This document shows positions 54,892-62,930 of a stretch of DNA of 64,000 bases, one piece after another (the first letter of the stretch is position 1; every line of letters starts with the position of its first letter). The notes beneath the pieces were generated by a model, which saw only the letters and a list, made by a program, of their open reading frames with translations, had not been told where the DNA came from and searched no databases. The stretch is from Microbacterium oleivorans (lineage in GTDB: Bacteria; Actinomycetota; Actinomycetes; Actinomycetales; Microbacteriaceae): positions 3,224,001-3,288,000 of the forward strand of contig NZ_CP058316.1 of NCBI RefSeq assembly GCF_013389665.1, given 5' to 3'. The translations under genes and the position numbers were made by a program.

Positions 54892-55495
54892 CGGAGACCT
54901 GTTCATCGGCGTCGGGCAGTCGACGGGGAGGGTGTGACACGAGGGCGTCGATGATGTCGACGTAGTGGCGCTCATCGATGTGGATGCGCTTGACGGACTG
55001 CCGGTACAGGGTGAGCCCGGCGATCGTGTCGAGGACGATGTCGTGGTCGACGTTCTCGGGAAGCTCGCCGCGGGCGATGGCGCGATCGAGGATGTCGATG
55101 CCCTGCAGGCGGCGGTGCTGGAAGAACGACTCCCATAGGGAGGGGAAGACGTCGGGCTCGAACATGGCGCGGAGCCCGTTGCTCTGCTCGGTCGAGAGCT
55201 CCTGGTTCCGCTGATTCTGCAGGGCGTGTTCGAGCAGGTCGCCACGCACGTCGCCTCGGTCGGGCATCTCGCCGATGTCGACCCGGGAGCGCAGAGCCGC
55301 GGCGACGAGTGCGCCCTTGTCGGCATATCGGCGGTAGATCGCCGTCTTGCCGCATCCGACCGACCGGGCGACCTGCTCGACGCTGAGCTGCTGGTAACCG
55401 TGGGCGCCGAGCATCTCTCCCGTGGCGCGGAGGATGCGCCGGGTCAGGTCCTCATCGGTCGGGCGGCCCGCTCTCTCGGGCGACGGCTGGATCAT
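54881..55495 (-). CDS. TetR-family repressor of the MFS/M20 operon
   Basis: A 204-residue TetR-type regulator. The HTH is at about residues 20-65 (ILRATGEMLGAHGYQQLSVEQVARSVGCGKTAIYRRYADK). The ligand domain is not diagnostic. It is the first gene of the operon; TATCGT lies six bases before the ATG, indicating a leaderless start, and the palindrome at 55506-55526 overlaps that promoter. Autorepression with co-control of the transporter and hydrolase is likely. The HTH ending GKTAIYRRY is standard. Confidence 0.9.
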   Translation of the reverse strand: MIQPSPERAGRPTDEDLTRRILRATGEMLGAHGYQQLSVEQVARSVGCGKTAIYRRYADKGALVAAALRSRVDIGEMPDRGDVRGDLLEHALQNQRNQELSTEQSNGLRAMFEPDVFPSLWESFFQHRRLQGIDILDRAIARGELPENVDHDIVLDTIAGLTLYRQSVKRIHIDERHYVDIIDALVSHPPRRLPDADEQVSDVP

Positions 55496-55505
55496 GTTTC
55501 AACGA

Positions 55506-55526
55506 TACGAAACGGCGTGTTTCGTA
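55506..55526. promoter_or_regulatory. Operator of the TetR/MFS/M20 operon
   Basis: TACGAAAC-GGCGT-GTTTCGTA is a perfect 8-bp-arm inverted repeat with a 5-nt spacer, 11 nt upstream of the TetR start codon. The left arm overlaps the -10 box TATCGT on the minus strand. Size and placement are those of TetR operators. Confidence 0.7.
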
Positions 55527-55606
55527 AGTATGACGAGTCGATCACGATTCGCGCCATCGACCCCGACAGCGCGCGCAGCCGTGATTGCGCGCTGCGCTCG
55601 CCGAGG

Positions 55607-56632
55607 TCACACGACGGGCACGGGCGCTCCGACCATGCCGAACAGGTCCTTGGGGTCCTCGGGCTCGGCGATGAGGTCGATCGACTCGCTGTAGCGGGTG
55701 TTCGCGGTCGCATCGCGCGTATAGCGCAGGGCCGTGAAGTCCTCGATCGCGAATCCGACCGAATCGAAGACGGTGATCTCGTCGGAGGAGACGCGGCCCG
55801 GTGCGAGGCCGGCGATGACCGACCACACCTCCGTCGCCGGCCAGTCGGCCGGGAGCTGCTGAAGCTCACCCTCGATGCGGGTCTGCGGGGTGTGCTCGAC
55901 GAAGAGCCGGTTCTCCCGCACGAGCGCGAGGTCGAGCTCGGTCTTGCCGGGACAGTCGCCACCGATCGCGTTGATGTGCGCGCCGGGCCGGACCTCGTCG
56001 GCGCGCAGCACGACGGCGTTCGCCTTGTCGGCGGTGCAGGTCGTGATGAGGTCGGCGTCCGCCGCCGCCGCGGCCGCCGAGTCGGCGACCGTCACCTCGA
56101 ACCCCAGGGGCCGGAGGTTGCGTGCCGTAGCATCGGCGGCTGCCCGGTCGGTGTCGAACAGGCGCAGGTCGGTGATGCCGAGCTGGGAGCGGATGGCGAG
56201 GGCCTGGAACTCGGCCTGCGAACCTGCGCCGATCATCGCGTGCACCCGGGCGTCGGGGCGCGCGAGCCACCGTGCGGCGAGGCCCGACGCTGCGGCGGTC
56301 CGCAGCGCCGTGAGGAGCGTCATCTCCGACAGGAAGAGCGGGTACCCCGTCATGACGTCTGCGAGGACGCCGAAAGCGGTCACCGTCTGGAAGCCGCGGG
56401 ACGGATTCGCGGGGTGGCCGTTGACGTACTTGAACGCATAGAGCTCGCCGTCGCTCGTGGGCATCAGCTCGATGACGCCGATGGGCGAGTGGCTCGCCAC
56501 ACGCGGCTCGCGCTCGAAGCGCTCCCACCGTCGGAAGTCGACCTCCATCGCGTCCACCATCCCGGCGATGATCTTCTCCGGGCCGGTCTCGCGGACCCAG
56601 GAGACCATGTTGCTGACGCTCACGAAACGCAT
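55607..56632 (-). CDS. ocd: Ornithine cyclodeaminase
   Basis: A 341-residue member of the OCD/mu-crystallin family. The Lys in YAFKYVNGHP and the Asp in INAIGGDCPGKTELDLALV match the catalytic Lys and Asp regions of true OCD; IGAGSQAEFQALAI is the NAD loop. OCD converts L-ornithine directly to L-proline and ammonia with internal NAD recycling. Other family members are ketimine reductases, but the GGDCPGKTEL motif favours OCD. AAAGGA lies 9 nt upstream of the ATG. It is divergent from a cupin gene and near an amino-acid importer. Confidence 0.88.
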   Translation of the reverse strand: MRFVSVSNMVSWVRETGPEKIIAGMVDAMEVDFRRWERFEREPRVASHSPIGVIELMPTSDGELYAFKYVNGHPANPSRGFQTVTAFGVLADVMTGYPLFLSEMTLLTALRTAAASGLAARWLARPDARVHAMIGAGSQAEFQALAIRSQLGITDLRLFDTDRAAADATARNLRPLGFEVTVADSAAAAAADADLITTCTADKANAVVLRADEVRPGAHINAIGGDCPGKTELDLALVRENRLFVEHTPQTRIEGELQQLPADWPATEVWSVIAGLAPGRVSSDEITVFDSVGFAIEDFTALRYTRDATANTRYSESIDLIAEPEDPKDLFGMVGAPVPVV

Positions 56633-56711
56633 GACGGATGTCCTTTCGGCGGAGGGTGCTTCGGGGCACCGCGTGTGGCGACATTCTCCCGATGGCGCGC
56701 GTCAGCCGGAT

Positions 56712-56750
56712 TTCCGGCGCCGGAAGAAGCAAAACGGCGATCGGCCGTTT
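56712..56750. promoter_or_regulatory. Two palindromes between ocd and the cupin gene
   Basis: Two perfect inverted repeats lie six bases apart: TTCCGGCGCCGGAA (56712-56725) and AAACGGC-GATCG-GCCGTTT (56732-56750). They are about midway between the two divergent start codons and are candidate operators. No -10 box is clear for either gene, so which promoter they affect is unknown. The second shares AAAACGGC and GGCCGTT with the importer promoter at 60889-60900. Confidence 0.45.
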
Positions 56751-56827
56751 GCCGCTTCTCGCAGGTTCGTCCGCCGCGGTGACGCGACGTCCCTACCGTG
56801 GCGGCACGACGGCGAGGGGAGATCGCG

Positions 56828-57202
56828 ATGCGCACGCAACGACGAGGCGAGGACGCGCTCGACTGGCGGATGTACCGGGGCAGCGGTCAGGTGCAGGTCG
56901 AGCGCTACTTCCGCGCGTCGACGCGGCTCGGGTCGAGCGTGATGTTCTACCACCTCGAGCCGGGCGCCGAGGAGGGCGTCCATCACCACCTCGCGGACGA
57001 CCCCGCCAGCTGCTCCGCCGAGAGCGCGGATGAGATGTACGTGGTCACCCGTGGAGAGGTGGTCATCACGGGAGGGCCCGAGCCGATCGTGCTGCGAGCG
57101 GGCGATGCCGCCTACGCCCCCCACGGGGTGCCGCACGGCGTGCGCAACGCCTCCGACGAGCCCGCGGAGCTCGTGCTCGTCTACGGGCCGCCCGGCGTCT
57201 GA
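56828..57202 (+). CDS. Cupin-domain protein
   Basis: A 124-residue single beta-barrel. GAEEGVHHHLADDPASCSAESADEMYVVTRGEVVI is the first cupin motif (metal His and Glu candidates HHH and E), and GDAAYAPHGVPHGVRNASDEP the second (PHGVPHGV). Metal ligation would be by His, His, Glu, His. It has GAGGGGAG 5 nt upstream of the ATG and is divergent from ocd. Such small cupins are dioxygenases, isomerases or sensors; nothing specific can be said. Confidence 0.85.
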   Translation: MRTQRRGEDALDWRMYRGSGQVQVERYFRASTRLGSSVMFYHLEPGAEEGVHHHLADDPASCSAESADEMYVVTRGEVVITGGPEPIVLRAGDAAYAPHGVPHGVRNASDEPAELVLVYGPPGV

Positions 57203-57223
57203 CCGTTCGCGCGGCGCCGGTGG

Positions 57224-58078
57224 TCAGCGCGCCGCGAGCTGCTCGCCGCGTCGCGCGGTGCGCACGATGCCGTCCGCGAGCACGGGCCACACGCCCGGTG
57301 GGATCAGATGGCCCATGCCGGGGTGGAGCTGCAGCTCGGCCTCGGGCAGCGCCGCAGCCATGTCGATCGCGGCAGCGGGGCCGCAGACGTCATCGTCGCG
57401 GCCGTGGAAGACGAGCGCGGGCGCGGCCACCGCGCGCAGCAGGTCGAGGCGTTCGGGCGCCCGCAGTAGCGCCGCCCATTGCCTGCTGAACCCCTCCGGC
57501 GCGTCGCCGCGGTCGAAGGCCTCGCCCGCTGCCCACCGCATCCAGTCGACGTCGATCGGGTACCGGGCGCTGCCGGCGACCGCGGCGTACGCGCCCGCGG
57601 CCTCGACCTGCACGGCCCGGGGCACCCGCACCGGTGCCTGCTGCAGCTCGGGCCGCGTGTCGTGCAGGACGTAACGCGGATCGCGTCCGGGGATCGTCGA
57701 GACGAGGCCCAGGCTGAGGACACGGCCGGGATGCCGGATCGCGGCCATCTGCGCCATCATGCCTCCCATCGAATGGCCGACGAGATGCGCGCCCGCGACG
57801 CCCAGGTGATCGAGGATGCGGATGACGTCGTCGCCCAGGTCCTCCAGGCCGTAGCCGCCGTCGATGTCGTCCCGTCCACCGAAGCGGGGTGAGAGACCGG
57901 TGTCGCGATTGTCGAAGCGGACGACGCGGAAGCCCTGAGCTGCGATCAGCTCGACGAAGGGCTCGGGCCAGGACAGCAGCTGCGCACCGCCGCCCGAGAT
58001 CAGCACGACGAGCGGGTCGCCCTCGTCGCCGAAGGCCTCGAAATAGAGCGCGACGTCGGTGGTGTCGGTGTACGGCAC
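57224..58078 (-). CDS. Alpha/beta hydrolase
   Basis: A 284-residue alpha/beta hydrolase. The nucleophile elbow is GHSMGG at about residue 97, the oxyanion-side segment LISGGGAQLLSWPEPF, the acid probably Asp in FHGRDDDVCGP, and the catalytic His in HPGMGHLIPP near 265. VRFDNRDTGLSPRFGG is a signature of the DcrB/aclacinomycin-methylesterase-like or proline-iminopeptidase-like group. The substrate is unknown. GTG 58078 has GAGAGGA 5 nt upstream. It lies 17 nt downstream of the flavoenzyme gene and is likely cotranscribed with it. Confidence 0.85.
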   Translation of the reverse strand: MPYTDTTDVALYFEAFGDEGDPLVVLISGGGAQLLSWPEPFVELIAAQGFRVVRFDNRDTGLSPRFGGRDDIDGGYGLEDLGDDVIRILDHLGVAGAHLVGHSMGGMMAQMAAIRHPGRVLSLGLVSTIPGRDPRYVLHDTRPELQQAPVRVPRAVQVEAAGAYAAVAGSARYPIDVDWMRWAAGEAFDRGDAPEGFSRQWAALLRAPERLDLLRAVAAPALVFHGRDDDVCGPAAAIDMAAALPEAELQLHPGMGHLIPPGVWPVLADGIVRTARRGEQLAAR

Positions 58079-58095
58079 GGGGTTCCTCTCCGGCG

Positions 58096-59259
58096 TCAGT
58101 CGACGAAGACGGGTCGGTGGTCGATGCCCGAGGCCGGATCGTGCGCGTCGGCGACCCCGAACGTCGAGATGTCCTCGGTCGTCTCACCGTTGACCGCGAG
58201 CTCGGCGAGGATGCGGCCGATGGTCGGGGTGAACTTGAACGCGTGTCCGGCGCCGAGCGCCACGATGATGTCGGGATGCCGGGGCACGGGGCCGATGACG
58301 AAGTTGCGATCAGGGGTGATGGCGTACTGGCAGGTCACCGTGCGGAGCACGCCGCCGCTGCCGGGGATCGTCGACGACATGAAGTCCGTGAGCTCCGCGA
58401 GCAGCTCCGGGGAGGGCACGAACGTGCGCTCCTCGGGCGACATGACGTTGTCGGAGCGGTCGCGCGCCGCTTTGATCGTCGGCTCGCCGTAGGTCGGGAA
58501 GCCGTAGAAGCACTGCTCGTCCTCCCAGATCCACACCGGGAACCGGTCGCGGTCGAACGCGTCGGGTTCCTCCGGGGCGAAGTACGTCACCTGCTCCTGC
58601 ATCGTGATGAGGGGGATCTCCGCGCCGAGCGGAGCAAGGAGCGTGTTGGTCCACGCGTCGGCCGCGAGGACGACCTTGCCGGCGTGGACGTCGCCGTGCT
58701 CGGTCCGCACGATGACGCCGGATTCGTCGGGGACGAGGCTCAGCACGGGCGTTCGGTCTCGGACGACCACGCCGTTCATGCGGGCGTGCATCTGGAACGC
58801 GGCGACCGACCGGGCGGCGTGGACGATGCCGGAGTCGGGCGTGTAGACGGTCTCGACGTTCGCGGGCAGGGAGAACTGCGGCCAGCGGGCGTGGACGTCC
58901 TCCGGGGCGAGCAGCTCGTGGGGAACCTGCGCCTCGGTGAGGCTCGACACGAAGTCGGACGCGGCGAAGGGGCCGTCGGTCGGGATGAACACGAGCCCGC
59001 CGGTGACGGTCGTGAGACGTTCTCCTGTGGCCGCCTCGAATGCGGCCCAGTCGCGATACGACGCCTGTGCGAGACGGACGTAGGGGGACGAGCCGTACGA
59101 GGTCCGGATGATGCGCGACGTGTCGTGCGACGCCCCGCGGACGTGGCCGAGCTCGAACTGCTCGAACGCGATCGTCCGCACCCCGGTGTGCGACAGGTGG
59201 TAGGCGGCGGCGCTGCCCAGAGCGCCCATGCCCACGACCGCGACATCGAATCTCTCCAT
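58096..59259 (-). CDS. Sarcosine oxidase-like flavoprotein (MSOX/SolA family)
   Basis: A 387-residue FAD enzyme. FDVAVVGMGALGSAAAYHLS is the dinucleotide loop. TCQYAITPDRNFVIGPV contains the Cys that in monomeric sarcosine oxidase and SolA binds FAD covalently, with the ALGAGHAFKFTPTIGRILAEL stretch that follows in the family (shown in parts, GHAFKFTP). Members oxidise N-methyl amino acids, pipecolate or fructosyl amino acids to imine and H2O2. It is upstream of and probably cotranscribed with the alpha/beta hydrolase, and divergent from the tandem IclR gene. GGAAGGA lies about 10 nt before the ATG. Substrate unknown. Confidence 0.9.
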   Translation of the reverse strand: MERFDVAVVGMGALGSAAAYHLSHTGVRTIAFEQFELGHVRGASHDTSRIIRTSYGSSPYVRLAQASYRDWAAFEAATGERLTTVTGGLVFIPTDGPFAASDFVSSLTEAQVPHELLAPEDVHARWPQFSLPANVETVYTPDSGIVHAARSVAAFQMHARMNGVVVRDRTPVLSLVPDESGVIVRTEHGDVHAGKVVLAADAWTNTLLAPLGAEIPLITMQEQVTYFAPEEPDAFDRDRFPVWIWEDEQCFYGFPTYGEPTIKAARDRSDNVMSPEERTFVPSPELLAELTDFMSSTIPGSGGVLRTVTCQYAITPDRNFVIGPVPRHPDIIVALGAGHAFKFTPTIGRILAELAVNGETTEDISTFGVADAHDPASGIDHRPVFVD

Positions 59260-59296
59260 GTGGCTTCAGTCCTTCCCCTTCGGTGCTGGCCATTAT

Positions 59297-59361
59297 TTGA
59301 GCGCCGTCGCCCGACGCTGTTACACTGCTGGCCTCGCGCAAACCCGATGCGAGAGGTTTGC
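59297..59361 (+). promoter_or_regulatory. Promoter and operator of the tandem IclR gene
   Basis: TTGAGC (59297-59302), an 18-bp spacer and TACACT (59321-59326) form a well-spaced promoter, with transcription from about 59333. Just downstream lies GCAAACC (59338-59344), ten bases, then GGTTTGC (59355-59361): a perfect 7-bp inverted repeat between transcription start and ATG 59384, suitable for repression. CGCAAACCCGATGC (59337-59350) recurs with one mismatch upstream of the ABC importer (60863-60850, minus strand). Confidence 0.6.
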
Positions 59362-59383
59362 CGATTACGGGCGAGGGGGACGC

Positions 59384-60808
59384 ATGACCGCACGCGTGGA
59401 AGCGGGGCTCCGCGTCGTCCAGGTGGTGTCGGGACGCCCCGACCCCACCGAACCGATGCTGACCGGGGCGATCGCGCGAGCGGCGGGGATGCCGCTGAGC
59501 AGTGCGTCGCGGCTGTGCGCGGAGCTGGTCGACCTCGGGCTGCTCGCGCGCGGTGACGCTTACGGCTCGTATCGGGTGGGGCCCGCCGGGCTGCGCCTGT
59601 CGGGAGTCGCGTCGGAGCCCACCGTCGCGGCCGCGCGGTCGGCCCTCACCCGGCTCGCGCACGGCACCGGCGAGACGGCGGTGCTCGCCGTCGGCGCGCT
59701 CGGGGGCGTTCGTGTCGTCGACGCCGTCCCGTCGCCCTGGACGCTGCATTCTCCGGCCGGGGTCGGGGAGCTCGTGGCTGATCAGCGCAGCGCGAGCGTG
59801 CAGGCCCTTGCGCGCGTCGGCGTCGGGATGGGCGGTCAGCTGACCGAGTCGCGGATCGGCAAGTGCGTCGAGCTCGCCGTGCCGGTGCTCGATCCGGGGG
59901 GCGAGGGCGTCGGGGTCCTCGCGGTGCGCCTGCCCGTCAACCGGGCGAAGGAGGGCGTCCCCGTCGCGCGACGCGCGCTGGCCGCGGAGCGCCGCACGCT
60001 CGAGCGCACGCTGGCCGCTCCGACGTCGCGTGCGACGCCGCCGGGTGCGAGACGCCGCCCATCGTCTGCTCTCGCGGCCGCCCAGATGCTCCTCGAGGCG
60101 CTCGGGCCCGCAGAGGCCTCGGTCTCGGAGCTCTGCGCTGCAACCGGCATCCGCCGGGACCGGGCTCTGCGCCTGCTGGAGTCGTGTCACCGCGCTGGTT
60201 TCATCCGCTTCGACGCCGACGGCGAGCGCCTGCACCTGTCGTGGATGCTCCACGGCTGGCTCCGGGCGGCCGTACGGCCGACACTCGTGTCGGAGGGCGC
60301 CCCCGTCGTCGCGGCAGCCGCCGACGCCACCGGCGTCTGCGCCTTCATCACGGTGCTGCGGGGGATGCGCTCCGTGACCCTCGTCGAGGAGATCCGCAGC
60401 CTGGGGGCGGGCCTGGACATGACGCCCTGGCTCGGTCGCCCGTGCCCGATCCCCAGCGCCGACGGGGGGCCGACGCTCGTGATGGACTTCGACCCGGACG
60501 ACATCCCCGCCTTCCTGCCGCGGCGGACCGATGCGCGCGAGCTCGCCGACTTCCGCCGGCGCGTCGAGGTGCTCCTGCGCGACGGCGTGCTCGCGACGGA
60601 ATCGTTCGAGGAGGCAGGGCAGACCGCCGTGACCGCGCCGATCCGCGACGCGAGCGGTGCCGTGGCCGCCGCTGTGTGCCTGGTGGGGACGACCGACGAG
60701 ATGCGGCCCCGTATCCCCGAGTTGAAGACCGTCGCGCTCGAGCTCTCGGCCGACCTCTCCAGCCTGGTCGGCTACCGCGCCGCCGACCCCGCGGTCGCGG
60801 CGGCCTGA
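59384..60808 (+). CDS. Tandem-fused IclR-type regulator
   Basis: A 474-residue protein consisting of two IclR-like modules in one chain. Module 1: winged HTH at about 5-60 (LTGAIARAAGMPLSSASRLC, LGLLARGDAYGSYRVGPAGL) and an effector domain to about 195. After a Pro/Arg-rich linker comes module 2: HTH at about 227-285 (SVSELCAATGIRRDRALRLL, AGFIRFDADGERLHLS) and effector domain to the end. Normal IclR proteins are about 250 residues with one of each. It is divergent from the flavoenzyme gene and upstream of the amino-acid importer, which shares a motif with its promoter. GAGGGGG precedes the ATG by 5 nt. Confidence 0.82.
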   Translation: MTARVEAGLRVVQVVSGRPDPTEPMLTGAIARAAGMPLSSASRLCAELVDLGLLARGDAYGSYRVGPAGLRLSGVASEPTVAAARSALTRLAHGTGETAVLAVGALGGVRVVDAVPSPWTLHSPAGVGELVADQRSASVQALARVGVGMGGQLTESRIGKCVELAVPVLDPGGEGVGVLAVRLPVNRAKEGVPVARRALAAERRTLERTLAAPTSRATPPGARRRPSSALAAAQMLLEALGPAEASVSELCAATGIRRDRALRLLESCHRAGFIRFDADGERLHLSWMLHGWLRAAVRPTLVSEGAPVVAAAADATGVCAFITVLRGMRSVTLVEEIRSLGAGLDMTPWLGRPCPIPSADGGPTLVMDFDPDDIPAFLPRRTDARELADFRRRVEVLLRDGVLATESFEEAGQTAVTAPIRDASGAVAAAVCLVGTTDEMRPRIPELKTVALELSADLSSLVGYRAADPAVAAA

Positions 60809-60849
60809 CGGCCGCGTCCCTCGCCGGGTCGCGAAACCGCGATCCGGGT

Positions 60850-60908
60850 GCGTCGGGTTTGCGTGTTCTCGGGGGCGTCGACGGGGCGAAAACGGCCGTT
60901 CCTATCAT
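60850..60908 (+). promoter_or_regulatory. Promoter region of the amino-acid importer, with shared motifs
   Basis: GCGTCGGGTTTGCG (60850-60863) is the reverse complement of the 14-mer in the IclR promoter with one mismatch; an AAACC copy at 60834-60838 faces it. AACGGCCGTT (60891-60900) is a perfect palindrome just before TATCAT (60903-60908), a candidate -10. The leader to the first gene would be about 97 nt. No clear -35 is seen, so an activator may be needed. Confidence 0.5.
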
Positions 60909-61011
60909 GAGCGCACTCGCCACGGATGCCGCGACCTCCGGCATCGGAGACCGGCTCGATCCGTGAGCGGACACCGTCACCGTGCAGCATCCCGCCCGAA
61001 CAAGGAGTGCC

Positions 61012-61935
61012 ATGAATCGCCGTCCGTTCCGTCCCGTCCCTCGCCTCGGACTCCTCGTGGGGGCGTCTCTCACGAGCGTCGCCCTCCTCGCCGGCTGCGC
61101 ATCGTCGGGGGAGGCATCGCCCGCGGCCGGCGAGAGCGAGCTGTTCGACCAGGCCATCGCCGACCTCCTGCCGGCGGACATCGCCGAGGCCGGTGAGATC
61201 CACGTCGCCAGCGGACCGGGCTATCCGCCGATCCTCGACCTCGCCGAGGACGGGGTCACCCTGTCGGGCTCGCAGCCGGAGGAGGTGCGCCTGATCGGCG
61301 AGGTGCTCGGCATCGACATCGTCTTCGACGACATCAAGTTCGACGCGCTCTTCCCCGCCCTCGAGTCGGGCAAGGTCGACATGGCCGCCGCCTCGCTCGG
61401 CATCACGCAGGAGCGGCTCGGGGCGGTCGACTTCGTGAGCGACTTCCAGGGCGGTACGACGCTGCTCGTCGCCGGGGGCAATCCCGAGGACCTGTCGATC
61501 GAGACGCTCTGCGGCCACGCCGTCGGGGTGTTGAAGGGCTCGACCGAGGAGACCATCACCCTCCCGGTGTGGGCGGAGGCGTGCTCCGCCGCAGGTGACT
61601 CCGACATCGAGATATCGACGTTCGCGACCGCGGCGGACGCGGTGCTGGCGCTCTCGTCCGGGCGTGTCGAGGCGACGGTCAGCGCTCTGCCGCCGGCCGT
61701 CTATCAGGCGGCTCAGTCGGACGGCGCCATGGAGGCGCTCGACATCAATCACGAGCCCACCCCGTGGGGGCTGGCCTTCCCGAAGGGGTCGGAGCTCACC
61801 GAGGCCGTCGCTGCAGCGCTGCAGAAGCTCATGGACGAGGGCCTGTACCTCGAGAACCTCGAGCGCTTCGGCGTCGAGGTGGGCGCCGTCGACACCGCCG
61901 AGGTCTACACCGACCCGTCGCAGGCGGCGAAGTGA
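61012..61935 (+). CDS. Polar amino-acid ABC importer, lipoprotein binding component
   Basis: A 307-residue extracellular solute-binding protein of family 3. Signal peptide at 1-29 ends in lipobox LLAGC, so the mature protein is lipid-anchored at its Cys. The binding fold starts at GEIHVASGPGYPPILDLAED and has the hinge pattern FDALFPALESGKVDMAAASLGITQER. CGHAVGVLKGST and VWAEACSAAGDSDI give two further Cys. Ligand probably an amino acid, by family and partners. CAAGGAG lies 5-6 nt upstream of the ATG. Its stop overlaps the permease start (GTGA). Confidence 0.92.
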   Translation: MNRRPFRPVPRLGLLVGASLTSVALLAGCASSGEASPAAGESELFDQAIADLLPADIAEAGEIHVASGPGYPPILDLAEDGVTLSGSQPEEVRLIGEVLGIDIVFDDIKFDALFPALESGKVDMAAASLGITQERLGAVDFVSDFQGGTTLLVAGGNPEDLSIETLCGHAVGVLKGSTEETITLPVWAEACSAAGDSDIEISTFATAADAVLALSSGRVEATVSALPPAVYQAAQSDGAMEALDINHEPTPWGLAFPKGSELTEAVAAALQKLMDEGLYLENLERFGVEVGAVDTAEVYTDPSQAAK

Positions 61936-62930
61936 GCACGGCGACCCCGGACATCGCCGGGTCGGACGGCGCCATCGTCGACGCGGCGCCGCTGCGCGTG
62001 GTGCCCGTCCGTCGATGGGGGCAGTGGATCACCTCGGCGATCATCCTGCTCCTGGCAGCCATGCTCGTGCAGTCGGTCGTGGCGAACCCCAACTTCGAGT
62101 GGGGGAAGGTCTGGGGGTACTTCCTCGACGGCCGCATCCTGCGCGGTCTCGGCACGACCCTGTGGCTCACGGTCGTCGCGATGGTCATCGGGGTGGTGAT
62201 CGGCGTCGTCATGGCGGTCGGCCGTCAGTCGCGGAACGTCGTCGTATCGGGGGCGGCATCCGCTTATGTCGGTTTCTTCCGCGGCACGCCGCTCCTGGTC
62301 CAGCTCATCTTCTGGTTCAACCTCGCCGCGTTGTACCCCACTCTGCAGTTCGGCGTCCCCTTCGGCCCGACGTTCGTCGAGGCCGACACGAACACCCTCA
62401 TCACGCCGATGCTCGCCGCGATCCTGGGTCTCGGTCTGAACGAGGGGGCGTACATGTCCGAGATCATCCGCGCGGGACTGCTCTCGGTCGACCCGGGACA
62501 GACGGATGCCGCCGAGGCGCTCGGCATGCGGCGGCGGCAGATCTTCCGCCGGATCGTGCTGCCGCAGGCCATGCGCGTCATCATCCCGCCGACGGGCAAC
62601 GAGACCATCTCGATGCTGAAGACGACGGCCCTCGTGAGTGTCATCGCCATCGGCGACCTGCTGTTCGCCGCGCAGACGATCTACTCGCGCAACTTCGAGG
62701 TGATCCCCCTGCTGATCACCGTCAGTCTCTGGTATCTCATCGTCACGACGATCCTCAGCACGGGGCAGTACTTCGTCGAGCGCAGGTTCACGCGAGGTGA
62801 TCGCCGCGTCGAGCCGTCCTTCGTCATGGCCTGGCTCAGCGGTGTGGTTCCGCGACACGCGACCGTGGACCCCGCGCCCGTCACCGCTCCGATCGACACC
62901 GACACCGACACCGAAGGAGGACGCCGATGA
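61932..62930 (+). CDS. Polar amino-acid ABC importer permease
   Basis: A 332-residue HisM/GlnP-type permease with a cytoplasmic N-terminus of about 35 residues, five to six helices, and the EAA loop [23 protein letters not shown] at about 190-215. [21 protein letters not shown] and [19 protein letters not shown] are typical. The 35-residue C-terminal tail ends in a TDTDTE run, an oddity. Only one permease is present, so it would act as a homodimer. GTG start overlaps the previous stop; the ATPase gene overlaps its end by 4 bp. Confidence 0.92.
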   Translation: MSTATPDIAGSDGAIVDAAPLRVVPVRRWGQWITSAIILLLAAMLVQSVVANPNFEWGKVWGYFLDGRILRGLGTTLWLTVVAMVIGVVIGVVMAVGRQSRNVVVSGAASAYVGFFRGTPLLVQLIFWFNLAALYPTLQFGVPFGPTFVEADTNTLITPMLAAILGLGLNEGAYMSEIIRAGLLSVDPGQTDAAEALGMRRRQIFRRIVLPQAMRVIIPPTGNETISMLKTTALVSVIAIGDLLFAAQTIYSRNFEVIPLLITVSLWYLIVTTILSTGQYFVERRFTRGDRRVEPSFVMAWLSGVVPRHATVDPAPVTAPIDTDTDTEGGRR

